Shown: positions 50,228-58,469 of the stretch, piece by piece
How positions within the stretch are numbered: the stretch's first letter is position 1
Layout of the letters: the number at the start of each line of letters is the position of its first letter
Origin: Roseicella frigidaeris
GTDB taxonomy: Bacteria; Pseudomonadota; Alphaproteobacteria; Acetobacterales; Acetobacteraceae
DNA length: 64,000 nucleotides
NCBI RefSeq assembly: GCF_003258945.1
Contig: NZ_QLIX01000011.1
Span: 87,729 to 151,728 of the forward strand
Direction of reading: 5' to 3'
Program-made: the position numbers and the translations under genes
The notes under the pieces: model-generated
What the model was told of the DNA's origin: nothing
Database searches by the model: none
The model's input: only the letters and a program-made list of their open reading frames with translations

Positions 50228-51850
50228 TCAGCCCCCGCGCAGGCGTTGCCGCAGGTCGAATTTCTGGATCTTGCCGGTGCTGGTCTTGGGCAAAGGGCCG
50301 AAGGTGACGCGCTTCGGCGCCTTGAAATGCGCCAGCCGCTCGCGGCACCAGGCGATCACCTCGGCCTCGGTCGGCGCCGGCCGGTCCGGGGCGGGGGTGA
50401 CGAAGGCATGCGGCACCTCGCCCCATTTCGCGTCCGGCGCCGCGACCACCGCCGCCTCCATGATGGCGGGATGCGCGTAGAGCACCTCCTCCACCTCGAG
50501 GGTCGAGATGTTCTCGCCGCCGGAGATAACGATATCCTTGGCGCGGTCCTTCACCTCGATATAGCCATCCGGGTGCAGCACGCCGAGATCGCCGGTGTGG
50601 AACCAGCCGCCGGCGAAGGCGGCGGCATTGGCCGCAGGGTTGTCCAGGTAGCCCTTCATCACCGTGTTGCCGCGCAGCATGATCTCGCCCAGCGTCGCGC
50701 CGTCGCGCGGCACCGGCGCCATGCTGTCGGGGTCGAGGACCGTCGCCTCCTCCAGCATCGGGTGGTTGACGCCCTGGCGCGCCATGAAGGCGGCCTTCTG
50801 CGGCAGCGGCATCTCGTCCAGCCCCGGCTGCCAGAGGCAGATGGTGGCCGGGCCGTAGCATTCCGTCAGGCCGTAGAGATGCGTCACCGCGAAGCCCATC
50901 TCCTCCATCCGGGCGATGACAGGGGAGGGCGGGGCGGCGCCGCCGGTGGCGATCGCGACCGGCTGCGCCGGGCGGCGCCTCACCGCCTCGGGCGCGTGGA
51001 TGAGCATGGTCAGCACCACCGGCGCGGCGCACATATGGGTCACGCCATGCTCGGCGATGGCGGCGAAGATCGCCGCCGGCTCCACCCGCCGCAGGCAGAC
51101 ATGCGTGCCGCCTTGCAGGGTGACGGCCCAGGTATAGGTCCAGCCGTTGCAGTGGAACATCGGCAGCGTCCAGAGATAGACGCTGCGCGGCGAGAGGCCG
51201 AAGGCCAGCGCATTGCCGCAGGCATTCAGATAGGCGCCGCGGTGATGCGTGACGACGCCCTTCGGGTCGCCCGTCGTGCCCGAGGTGTAGGAGAGGGCGA
51301 TCGCCTCCCACTCATCCGCGGGCAGGCGCACCGGCGCCGCCGGATCGCCGCCGGCGAGGAAGTCCTCATACGACGTCCCGCCGAGCCCCTCGCCTCCCGG
51401 CCCTTCGGGATCGCGGATGTCGATCGCCGGCGGCGGCGCCTCCATCCCGGCCAGGGCGACGCGGGCGATGTTGGCATATTCGCTGTCCACCAGCAGCAGC
51501 CTGGCCTTGCTGTGGCGCAGGATGAAGCCGATCGAGGCGGCGTCGAGGCGGATGTTGATGGTCAGCAGGATGGCGCCGGCCATCGGCACGCCGTAATGCG
51601 CCTCCAGCATCTCCGGGATGTTGGGCGCCAGCACCGCCACCACCTCGCCCGGCGCGATGCCGGCGCCGCCGAGCGCCGCGGCGAGGCGGCGGCTGCGCTC
51701 GGCGAGCGCCGCATAGGTCAGGCGCCGGCGCCCATGGATGACCGCGACGCGCCCGGGATAGATGCGCGCCGCCCGCAGCAGGAAGGAGATCGGCGAGAGC
51801 GGCACATGGTTGGCCGGCAGTTGCGGCAGCGCGTTCGGACCCTCGTCCAT
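50228..51850 (-). CDS. AMP-forming acyl-CoA synthetase (LvaE-like position)
   Basis: A 540-residue ANL ligase with P-loop YTSGTTGDPKGVVTHH, YGLTECYGP, GDLGVLHPDGYIEVKDR and the C-terminal catalytic Lys in KTSTGKIQKFDLR. It resembles medium-chain acyl-CoA synthetases. In the Pseudomonas lva operon the corresponding ligase activates levulinate or 4-hydroxyacids. It is adjacent to genes for the phosphotransferase, its small partner and the acyl-CoA dehydrogenase, which supports the same role here, though the acid may differ. Confidence 0.85.
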   Translation of the reverse strand: MDEGPNALPQLPANHVPLSPISFLLRAARIYPGRVAVIHGRRRLTYAALAERSRRLAAALGGAGIAPGEVVAVLAPNIPEMLEAHYGVPMAGAILLTINIRLDAASIGFILRHSKARLLLVDSEYANIARVALAGMEAPPPAIDIRDPEGPGGEGLGGTSYEDFLAGGDPAAPVRLPADEWEAIALSYTSGTTGDPKGVVTHHRGAYLNACGNALAFGLSPRSVYLWTLPMFHCNGWTYTWAVTLQGGTHVCLRRVEPAAIFAAIAEHGVTHMCAAPVVLTMLIHAPEAVRRRPAQPVAIATGGAAPPSPVIARMEEMGFAVTHLYGLTECYGPATICLWQPGLDEMPLPQKAAFMARQGVNHPMLEEATVLDPDSMAPVPRDGATLGEIMLRGNTVMKGYLDNPAANAAAFAGGWFHTGDLGVLHPDGYIEVKDRAKDIVISGGENISTLEVEEVLYAHPAIMEAAVVAAPDAKWGEVPHAFVTPAPDRPAPTEAEVIAWCRERLAHFKAPKRVTFGPLPKTSTGKIQKFDLRQRLRGG

Positions 51851-51885
51851 CCTCGTCCTTCTCCCTCCCGTATCCTGCGCCGCCG

Positions 51886-52257
51886 TCAGTGGCCGAGCGC
51901 CTTCGGGGCGCTGACGCCGCAGCGGAGCCGCGTCAGCGCCAGCAGCGCCTCGGCCACCGCGGCATGGCCCGGCGTGCCGGGGTCGTGCGCGCCGGCGCGG
52001 ATGTCGCGGGCGAGGCGCATCAGCAGGTCGCCGGCCTCGCCCTCCGGCGCGCCCAGGGCGGCGCGCAGCGCGGCCAGCGCCGGGGCCGGGTCGGCCTCGC
52101 CCTCGCGCCGGGCCACCGCCATCGCATTGGCGACCATGCGCGCCTGGAAGCGCAGCGCCTCCGGCAGCGCCGGCAGCAGCGTGCGCAGCAGCACGTCGCG
52201 CGCCGTGTCCAGCAGGTTGGCGGCGTCCGGCTGTTCCAGCATGGGCCGTTCCGGCAT
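51886..52257 (-). CDS. DUF6285-type small protein (LvaB-like position)
   Basis: A 123-residue helical protein; the ATG at 52257 overlaps the phosphotransferase stop. Segments include LLDTARDVLLRTLLPALPEALRF and MVANAMAVARREGEADP. Small proteins of this kind sit next to ACAD10/11-type phosphotransferases; in the lva system LvaB is a small protein required with the LvaA kinase. The assignment rests on context and size more than on motifs. Confidence 0.65.
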   Translation of the reverse strand: MPERPMLEQPDAANLLDTARDVLLRTLLPALPEALRFQARMVANAMAVARREGEADPAPALAALRAALGAPEGEAGDLLMRLARDIRAGAHDPGTPGHAAVAEALLALTRLRCGVSAPKALGH

Positions 52258-53240
52258 CAGGCGATCCCCGTCATGCGCAGCACGTCCATCTCCAGCTCCG
52301 GCACGATATGGCTGGTCAGCGCCAATTCCAGGCTGGTGTCGCCCTTGAGGTGCCGGCCGCCCTGGTCGGCCGCGACCACCGCCCAGCGGATCGTCGCCGC
52401 CAACTCCCACCACAGCACCCGCTCGTGCTGCGGCGCGACGCCGCTCTCGGCGGCATAGGCGGCGTAGAGCGCCTCCCGCCGGCCGATGCCGCCCGCCTCG
52501 CGCGCGAGCGCGCCGAAGCGCCAGCAGGGGGCGCAGAACCAGCCGAGATCGGCGTGGCGGTCGCCCCAGGCGGCGAATTCCCAGTCGAGCACCGCCGAGA
52601 CCCGGTCGCCCTCGGCCAGGTAGTTGCCGGTGCGGAAGTCGTTGTGGTTGAGCACCAGCTCGGCCGGCGGCGGGGCGCTGCGCTCGAGATGCCGCAGCCC
52701 CCATTCCAGCACCGGCCGCGGCGTGCCGGCGGCATCGAGGGCGGCGCGCTGGGCGGCGAGGAAGGCGCGGTGCGCATCCGCCGGCGGCTCGCCGAGGAAG
52801 GGCAGGTCCGGCCGCGGCGGGCGGATGCGGTGGATGCGCGCCAGCTCCCGCCCCACCGCCTCGGCCAGCGCGTCGTCCTCGGCCAGGCGCACCAGCCGGT
52901 GGCCAGCGGCGATGCCCTCGACCCGGCGCATGACGAAGAAGGGCGCGCCGGTCACCTCGCGCCCGGGACAGCAGAAGAGCGGCTCCGGCACCGCGACGCC
53001 GGCGGCATGCGCCGCCCGCAGCAGGGCGTATTCCGCCGTGCGCGGCAGGGAGACGGCGAGCACCGCGACGTTGTCGGTGCGCAGCACCCAGCGCTCCGGC
53101 GCGCCGCCGCGCGTCACGTCGAGCGCCCAGTTCTGCTGCACCGCGCCGCCCGAGAGCAGCCCCATGCCGGTGATCGCGACCGGCGCGCCGGCGGCCTCGC
53201 TCAGCCAGGCGGCGAGGCGGTTGCGCGCCGCCTCATCCAC
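52257..53240 (-). CDS. Aminoglycoside-phosphotransferase-fold kinase (LvaA/ACAD10-like)
   Basis: A 327-residue APH-fold kinase. The catalytic loop is LVLNHNDFRTGNYLAEG and the metal motif DWEFAAWGDRHADLGW; the N-terminal lobe includes WVLRTDN. In LvaA and in mammalian ACAD10/11 such kinases phosphorylate 4-hydroxyacyl-CoA. The stop overlaps the small DUF6285-type gene, and the start overlaps the end of the acyl-CoA dehydrogenase gene by 8 bases. The chain is clearly one operon. Antibiotic resistance is unlikely given this context. Confidence 0.85.
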   Translation of the reverse strand: MDEAARNRLAAWLSEAAGAPVAITGMGLLSGGAVQQNWALDVTRGGAPERWVLRTDNVAVLAVSLPRTAEYALLRAAHAAGVAVPEPLFCCPGREVTGAPFFVMRRVEGIAAGHRLVRLAEDDALAEAVGRELARIHRIRPPRPDLPFLGEPPADAHRAFLAAQRAALDAAGTPRPVLEWGLRHLERSAPPPAELVLNHNDFRTGNYLAEGDRVSAVLDWEFAAWGDRHADLGWFCAPCWRFGALAREAGGIGRREALYAAYAAESGVAPQHERVLWWELAATIRWAVVAADQGGRHLKGDTSLELALTSHIVPELEMDVLRMTGIA

Positions 53241-54438
53241 GGCCGGCGCCCCAGGCGAAGAAGTCCTTCCCCTGGCGGCGGAGGAAATTGGTCAGCACCA
53301 TGCGGTGCACCTCGGAGGCGCCGTCGACCAGCCGCGCCTGCCGGGCGTAGCGGTACATCCACTCCACCACCGTGTCCTTGGAGTAGCCGCGGGCGCCGAG
53401 GAGCTGGAGCGAGGTGTCGACCGCGCGGTGCAGCGCATCGGCGACGACGACCTTGGCCATGGAGACCTCCTTCCGCGCCAGGCTGCCATTGTCGAGCAGC
53501 CAGGCGGCGCGCATGGTCAGCAGCCGGCCGATATCGAGCTCCATCGCCGCCTGGCCGATCATCTGCTGCACGCTCTCCTTCTCGATGAGCGTGGAGCCGA
53601 AGGCCTTGCGGGTCTCGACCCGCGCCATGGCGATCTCGAGCGCGCGGCGGCCCATGCCGGTCCAGCGCATGCAGTGGGTGAGGCGGGCCGGGCCGAGGCG
53701 GATCTGGGTGGCGCGCAGCCCGTCGCCGCGCTGCATCAGCACGTTCTCGTCGGCGATCTCGAGCCCGTCATACTCGATCTCGCAATGCCCGCCATGCTCC
53801 TCCGGCCCCATGATCGGGATGCGGCGGATGATGCGCCAGCCCGGCTGGTCGGCATGGTAGAGGAAGGCGGTCAGCCCGTTGCGGTCGTCCTCGCCGGTGC
53901 GGGCGATGAGGATGAAGTGCTTCGCCTCCGCCGCGCCGGTGATGAAGTGCTTGCGGCCGCGGATCACCCAGCGGTCGCCCTGCCGCTCGGCCCGGGTGTA
54001 GGTCATGGAGGGGTCGCTGCCGCAGCCATCCGGCTCGGTCATGACGAAGGCGGACTGCACCGCGCCGTCGATGATCGGCTGCAGCCAGCGTTCCTTCTGC
54101 GCCTCGGTGCCGACCATGTTCAGCAGCCGCATGTTGCCGTCGTCCGGCGCCGCGCCGTGGAAGACCACGGGGCCGAAGATGGAGCGGTTCATCTCCTCGT
54201 AGCAGGCGGCGAGGCCGACCATGGAGAGGCCGCCGCCGCCGCGCTCCTGCGGCATGCCGAGCGCCCAGAGCCCCTGCCGCTTCGCCTCCGCCCGCAGCCG
54301 CTCCAGCACCGGCCGGGCGATGTTCTCGTGCTCGTCATAGCTCGCGGGGTCGGATTCGAGCGGGATGATGCGCTCCTCGACGAAGGCGCGGATGCGCTGG
54401 CGGATCTCGTCGATCTCGGGCGGGAGGGCGAAGTCCAT
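53233..54438 (-). CDS. ACAD10/11-like acyl-CoA dehydrogenase (LvaC-like)
   Basis: A 401-residue protein starting at the ATG at 54438. FAD-site motifs are FVMTEPDGCGSDPS and WVIRGRKHFITGA. IRLGPARLTHCMRWTGMG strongly resembles the ACAD11 group, and the C-terminal signature reads VDGASEVHRMVL, lacking the YEGT Glu. In ACAD10/11 and LvaC this dehydrogenase fold handles the phosphorylated 4-hydroxyacyl-CoA made by the partner kinase. Overlap with that kinase gene supports the pairing. Confidence 0.87.
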   Translation of the reverse strand: MDFALPPEIDEIRQRIRAFVEERIIPLESDPASYDEHENIARPVLERLRAEAKRQGLWALGMPQERGGGGLSMVGLAACYEEMNRSIFGPVVFHGAAPDDGNMRLLNMVGTEAQKERWLQPIIDGAVQSAFVMTEPDGCGSDPSMTYTRAERQGDRWVIRGRKHFITGAAEAKHFILIARTGEDDRNGLTAFLYHADQPGWRIIRRIPIMGPEEHGGHCEIEYDGLEIADENVLMQRGDGLRATQIRLGPARLTHCMRWTGMGRRALEIAMARVETRKAFGSTLIEKESVQQMIGQAAMELDIGRLLTMRAAWLLDNGSLARKEVSMAKVVVADALHRAVDTSLQLLGARGYSKDTVVEWMYRYARQARLVDGASEVHRMVLTNFLRRQGKDFFAWGAGRG

Positions 54439-54553
54439 GGGCGGCGTCCTGACTCTCTGCGTTGGGCCGCCCACGGCCGCGCGCCGCAGGCGGAGAAGGC
54501 CGGATGAGCAACGCAGGTGCCGGCCGCCGTGTCGCCGGCCCGATCCCTCGCTG

Positions 54554-54655
54554 CCCGTTGCCCTGCCGCGGCTTTGCCGCGGCAGGCTGTGACGTGCTTA
54601 CGTCCCGGAGCGAATCCCCGGGGCCCCCGCGACGGCGCGCAGCGACGTCGTGGGG
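54554..54655 (+). repeat. Two-hairpin intergenic repeat, copy 3
   Basis: Stem 1 is a perfect 11-bp hairpin at 54562-54586. Stem 2, CCCCGCGACG with CGTCGTGGGG, is at 54625-54655 with one position pairing as G-U in plus-strand RNA. Spacer 38 nt. It ends 4 nt after the SDR stop, between the SDR and the acyl-CoA dehydrogenase genes of the Lva-like operon. Confidence 0.8.
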
Positions 54656-54659
54656 AGAT

Positions 54660-55430
54660 TCACAGCGGGTTCACCGAATGCCCGCCATCCACCACCAGCG
54701 CCGCCCCCGTCATATGCGCCCCCGCCGGCGAGGCGAGCAGCAGCAGCGCCCCCGAGAGGTCCCCCGGCTGGCCGAGCCGGCGCTGCGGCACGCGCCGCAC
54801 CACCGCCTGCCCGGCCTCGGAGGCGAAGAAGTCGCGGTTGATCGGCGTCTCGACATAGCCGGGGCAGAGCGCGTTCACCCGGATGTCGTGGCGCGCCAGC
54901 TCCACCGCCATCTGCTTCGTCAGCTGCACCAGCCCGGCCTTGGAGGCGGTGTAGCCGGCGACGCCCTGCAGGATGCGCAGCCCGCCGATGGAGGCGATGT
55001 TGACGATGGCCCCGCCCCGCCGCGCCGCCACCAGCCGCCGCGCCCCCTCGGTCGCCACCAGGAAGCAGCCCCGCAGGTTGACGTCGAGCACGCTGTCCCA
55101 GTCCTGCTCCGTCTGCTGCAGCACCGGGCGGCTGACGGCGATGCCGGCATTGTTGACGATGACGTCGCAGGGGGCGCCGAAGGCGGTCTCGGCGGCGTCG
55201 AAGGCGCGGCCCACCGCGGCGGCGTCGGTGACGTCGAGCGGCACCGGCTTCGCCCGCGGGCCGAGCTCGGAGGCCAGCGCCTCCAGCGCCTCGACGCGGC
55301 GGGCGGCCAGCACGAGGTTCGCGCCGGCGGCGTGCAGCACGCGGGCGAAATGCGCGCCGAGCGCGCCGGACGCGCCGGTGACGAGCGCGGTGCTGCCCTG
55401 GAGCGAGAAGATCTGTGCCGGATCGGTCAT
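54660..55430 (-). CDS. SDR-family oxidoreductase (LvaD-like position)
   Basis: A 256-residue short-chain dehydrogenase with TGASGALGAHFARVL, VNNAGIAVSR, Ser in NIASIGG and YTASKAGLVQLTKQ. The stop is followed by repeat copy 3 and then the ACAD10/11-like gene. In the lva operon an SDR oxidises the 3-hydroxyacyl-CoA produced after phosphate elimination and hydration. Position and family fit that step, but SDRs are common, so this assignment is moderate. Confidence 0.8.
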   Translation of the reverse strand: MTDPAQIFSLQGSTALVTGASGALGAHFARVLHAAGANLVLAARRVEALEALASELGPRAKPVPLDVTDAAAVGRAFDAAETAFGAPCDVIVNNAGIAVSRPVLQQTEQDWDSVLDVNLRGCFLVATEGARRLVAARRGGAIVNIASIGGLRILQGVAGYTASKAGLVQLTKQMAVELARHDIRVNALCPGYVETPINRDFFASEAGQAVVRRVPQRRLGQPGDLSGALLLLASPAGAHMTGAALVVDGGHSVNPL

Positions 55431-55532
55431 GTGCCTCGGGGCCTCGGGCGGTGGCCGGGCCCCTGTTCCTCCCAGGGATGCTGTCGCCGGCAATTCACCA
55501 TCCCCGGGCGCGGGCGGCAAGCCGCGCCTGGG

Positions 55533-56510
55533 TCAGCGCCGCGCCGCCTCGGCCGCGACCTCGGCCTCGATCGCCGCCAGCAGCCGGGCCGGGAAATGCC
55601 GCGGGATGCGCTCGCCGATGATCATGAGGCGGCTGCGCCGCTCGCCGCCCGGCCAGGAGTCCAGCCAGTCCAGCGGATGCACCAGGTGCTGGACGGCCTG
55701 CAGCACCGCCGGGCGCTCCGGGCATTCCGTCAGCGCGACGAGGCCCTTCAGCCGCAGCAGCCGCGGCCCGGCATGCTCGGCGAGGCCCTGCAGCCAGAGC
55801 GTCAGCGCCAGCGCCGGCAGCGGCGCCTCGCGCTCGAGGGCGATGGCGCCGAGCCCGGGCGTGTGGCGCGCCGCGGCCTCCGCCTGCATCGCGGCGAGCA
55901 GGGCGGGGAGGTGCTCCGGCGGCGGCGCCGGGGCGAGCAGCCAGCCGGGCTCCGCCGCGCCCTGCACCGCGGCGCGCAGCGGCGCGACGGGGTTGAGGGC
56001 GCGGATCGCCGCCTCGGGCGGGGTGGCGAGGTCCGGCTTGGTGACCAGGATGCGGTCGGCCAGCATCACCTGCCGCCGCGCCTCCGGGTGGCGGGACAGC
56101 GCCGCCGCGCCCTGTGCGGCATCGACCAGGGTCACCACCCCGGCCAGGGCATGCGTGGCGCCGAGCGCCGCATCCTGCATCAGGGCGTGCAGCACCGGCG
56201 CCGGATCGGCGAGGCCCGAGGTCTCGATCAGCACCCGCGCATAGGGCGGCACGGCGCCGGCGGCGCGCTGCGCGGCGAGGTCGAGCAGGGTGCGCGTCAG
56301 GTCGTCCCGCGCCAGGCAGCAGAGGCAGCCGGTGGCGGCGCTGACGAAGCGCTCCTCGCTCACCGCGATGAGGTCGTGGTCGAGCGATATCTCGCCGAAT
56401 TCGTTGACGATGACGGCGCTGTCGGCCCAGGCGGGGTCGCGCAGCACGCGGCGCAGCAGCGTCGTCTTGCCGGCGCCGAGGAAGCCGGTGACGACGGTGA
56501 CGGGGATCAT
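55533..56510 (-). CDS. CobW/G3E-family GTPase (metal chaperone type)
   Basis: A 325-residue G3E GTPase. Walker A is GFLGAGKTTLLRR, the metal-binding CxCC motif is TGCLCC, and the guanine-specificity region is VTKPDL. The C-terminal CobW domain follows with ERPAVLQAVQHLVHP. G3E GTPases load metals, often zinc, into partner enzymes. It lies two genes downstream of a metal-dependent amidohydrolase, which may be its client. Confidence 0.87.
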   Translation of the reverse strand: MIPVTVVTGFLGAGKTTLLRRVLRDPAWADSAVIVNEFGEISLDHDLIAVSEERFVSAATGCLCCLARDDLTRTLLDLAAQRAAGAVPPYARVLIETSGLADPAPVLHALMQDAALGATHALAGVVTLVDAAQGAAALSRHPEARRQVMLADRILVTKPDLATPPEAAIRALNPVAPLRAAVQGAAEPGWLLAPAPPPEHLPALLAAMQAEAAARHTPGLGAIALEREAPLPALALTLWLQGLAEHAGPRLLRLKGLVALTECPERPAVLQAVQHLVHPLDWLDSWPGGERRSRLMIIGERIPRHFPARLLAAIEAEVAAEAARR

Positions 56511-56518
56511 GCCGGTCC

Positions 56519-56821
56519 TCACCCCTCCGGCCGCGCCACGCGCAGGCGGCGCGCTTCGCCGGTCTCGGCGCCGAGGGCGTTGCGCAGGCTGCGCAGCAGG
56601 CCGAGGACGGAGGTGCAGGGGCGGCGCTGGACCTTCCCCTGCATCCCGGGCCGCTCCACCCACCAGCGCACCGGATGCTCGGCGGGCGCGGCCGGCAGCA
56701 CGCGCAGCGCCGGGCCGAGGCGGAGGCCGTCCGCCTCGATCCGCACCCGGCCCTCGACCTCCCAGAGCGCCAGCGCATCGGCCAGCAGGTCGCGCAGCTC
56801 GGGCAGGGAGGGCGCGGTCAC
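56519..56821 (-). CDS. Small protein between amidohydrolase and G3E GTPase
   Basis: About 100 residues from a GTG at 56821, directly behind the amidohydrolase. The visible sequence includes LPELRDLLADALALWEVEGRV and RWWVERPGMQGKVQRRP, with Arg-rich ends. I recognise no domain. A place between a metalloenzyme and a likely metal chaperone suggests a linked role, but this is only context. Confidence 0.5.
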   Translation of the reverse strand: MTAPSLPELRDLLADALALWEVEGRVRIEADGLRLGPALRVLPAAPAEHPVRWWVERPGMQGKVQRRPCTSVLGLLRSLRNALGAETGEARRLRVARPEG

Positions 56822-56831
56822 GGCCGCCGCA

Positions 56832-58259
56832 TCAGCAGGCCGGGGCGCGGCGGATCTCCTCCGGCACCTGCCGCGGCAGCCATTCGCCGCCGCGGTCCTC
56901 GCCGCACCAGCGGTCATCCTCCACCACCACCTTGCCGCGCAGGATGGTCATGGAAGGCCAGGCGGCGACCTCGCGCCCCTCCCAGGGCGAGTAGTCGCTC
57001 TCATGCATCGCCTCGGCCCGGACGGTGCGGCGGAGCGCCGGGTCGAGGATGCAGAGATCGGCATCCGAGCCGGGGGCGATGGCGCCCTTGCGCGGATAGA
57101 GGCCCATGATGCGCGCGGCATTGGTCGAGACGCGGTCGACGAACTGCCGGAGCGTGAAGCCGCGCTTCATCATCTCGGAATACATCAGCGCGACGCGCGG
57201 CTCGACGCCGGAATTGCCGCCGGTGGTGTCGTCGATGCGCCTGCCCTGGGTCTTGACTGAGAGGGAGCAGCAGAGCTCGTCCGTCGCCACGCAGCCGATG
57301 GTGCCGTCCAGCGCGCCGCGCCACAGCTCGTCCTGGTCGGCCTGCGACTTCAGCGAGGGATAGGTGTGGTAGACCTGCCCGTTGGGGCGCCTGTAGTCCT
57401 CCTGCGTGTAGAGCATGTACTGGTGCAGGCTCTCGCCATAGAGGGGCAGGCCGCGGGCGCGCGCCTCGCGGATCGCCCGCACGCCGTTGCCGGCCGAGAC
57501 ATGCATCATGTAGAGCGCCGTGCCGGGGACATGCTCGGCGAGGCGGATGACGCGGCGGAAGGAGAGATCCTCGGAGAGGGTGTTGTGCACCTCCGCCATG
57601 TTCTCGAAGCCGGCGCGGTTCTCGCGGAACAGCTTGGCGTACATGTGCATGACGATGTCGTTGTCCTCGGCATGGATGACGCCGAGGCCGCCCTTGCGGG
57701 ACAGGACCTGGAAGACCTCCCAGATATCGCCGAAATCCACCATGCGCCCCTTGCGGCTCGGGGTGATGTCGGTGGTGAAGATCTTGACCGTGGCATGCCC
57801 GGCCTCGATCGCCTCGCCGATCTGCGCCGGCAGCTCGGGCGGCAGGTCGCCCTCGACCATGGTGTGCAGCGCCCAGTCGCAGGGGCAGCCATCGGCGCGC
57901 CAGTCCGCCATCCGCGCCTCGATCGCCGCCTGCACGGTCTGGCCATGCGTCCAGCGGGTGAAGTCGATCAGCGTGGTGGTGCCGCCGAAGAGCGCCGCCT
58001 TGCCGACCACGGAGGGGCCCTGGGTCATCAGCGTCGGCCCGTCCGGCACCGGCATCGGCCAGAGGCAATGGGTGTGCGGGTCGATGCCGCCGGGCATGAC
58101 GATCTTGCCGGTGGCGTCCACCCGCCGGGTTCCGGCGGCGAGCGGGAAGGCGCCGCGCGCCGCGACCGCCACCACCTTGCCGCCGGCGATCGCCACATCG
58201 GCCGGGCCCACCGCATGCGGCGTGACCACGCAATCCCCGCTGACGACCAGATCCACCAT
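56832..58259 (-). CDS. Dihydropyrimidinase/hydantoinase-like amidohydrolase
   Basis: A 475-residue cyclic amidohydrolase starting at the ATG at 58259. Metal ligands are visible in DPHTHCLWP (HxH), the Lys of ATVKIFTTD that is carbamylated in this family, the His of GVIHAEDND and the His of MMHVSAG. The final region reads VATDELCCSL rather than the usual TDHCPF, so the last substrate or metal contact is altered. It probably hydrolyses a cyclic or linear amide; the substrate is uncertain. Confidence 0.85.
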   Translation of the reverse strand: MVDLVVSGDCVVTPHAVGPADVAIAGGKVVAVAARGAFPLAAGTRRVDATGKIVMPGGIDPHTHCLWPMPVPDGPTLMTQGPSVVGKAALFGGTTTLIDFTRWTHGQTVQAAIEARMADWRADGCPCDWALHTMVEGDLPPELPAQIGEAIEAGHATVKIFTTDITPSRKGRMVDFGDIWEVFQVLSRKGGLGVIHAEDNDIVMHMYAKLFRENRAGFENMAEVHNTLSEDLSFRRVIRLAEHVPGTALYMMHVSAGNGVRAIREARARGLPLYGESLHQYMLYTQEDYRRPNGQVYHTYPSLKSQADQDELWRGALDGTIGCVATDELCCSLSVKTQGRRIDDTTGGNSGVEPRVALMYSEMMKRGFTLRQFVDRVSTNAARIMGLYPRKGAIAPGSDADLCILDPALRRTVRAEAMHESDYSPWEGREVAAWPSMTILRGKVVVEDDRWCGEDRGGEWLPRQVPEEIRRAPAC

Positions 58260-58351
58260 CGCCCATTCCCCCGGCAGCGCGGCGATGCTGCGCCGGCGGG
58301 GACGGGTAGGCAAGGCAGCATCGCCAGGCATGCCGTTGCCGCCCGTCGCCT

Positions 58352-58452
58352 CCCGGTGCCCTGCCGCGGCTTCGCCGCGGCAGGCTGTGACGCGCCCATG
58401 TCCCGAGGCGAATCCCGGGGCCCCCACGACGGCGCGCAGCGACGTCGTGGGG
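58352..58452 (+). repeat. Two-hairpin intergenic repeat, copy 4
   Basis: Stem 1 is a perfect 11-bp hairpin at 58360-58384 and stem 2 a perfect 10-bp hairpin at 58422-58452 (CCCCACGACG with CGTCGTGGGG). Spacer 37 nt, beginning CTGTGACG. It ends 17 nt after the stop of the 2-hydroxyacid dehydrogenase gene; a short TCGTGGGGAAG echo lies in between. Confidence 0.8.
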
Positions 58453-58469
58453 AAGTCTCGTGGGGAAGG

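Noticed and set aside
52257..53240. Aminoglycoside resistance kinase
   Set aside because: The fold is right but gene overlap with the ACAD10/11-like gene and the small partner points to 4-hydroxyacyl-CoA phosphorylation.
40531..58452. Repeat copies considered as a CRISPR array or insertion sequence
   Set aside because: Copies are far apart, not separated by uniform spacers, and too short to encode a transposase; no cas genes or terminal duplications are visible.
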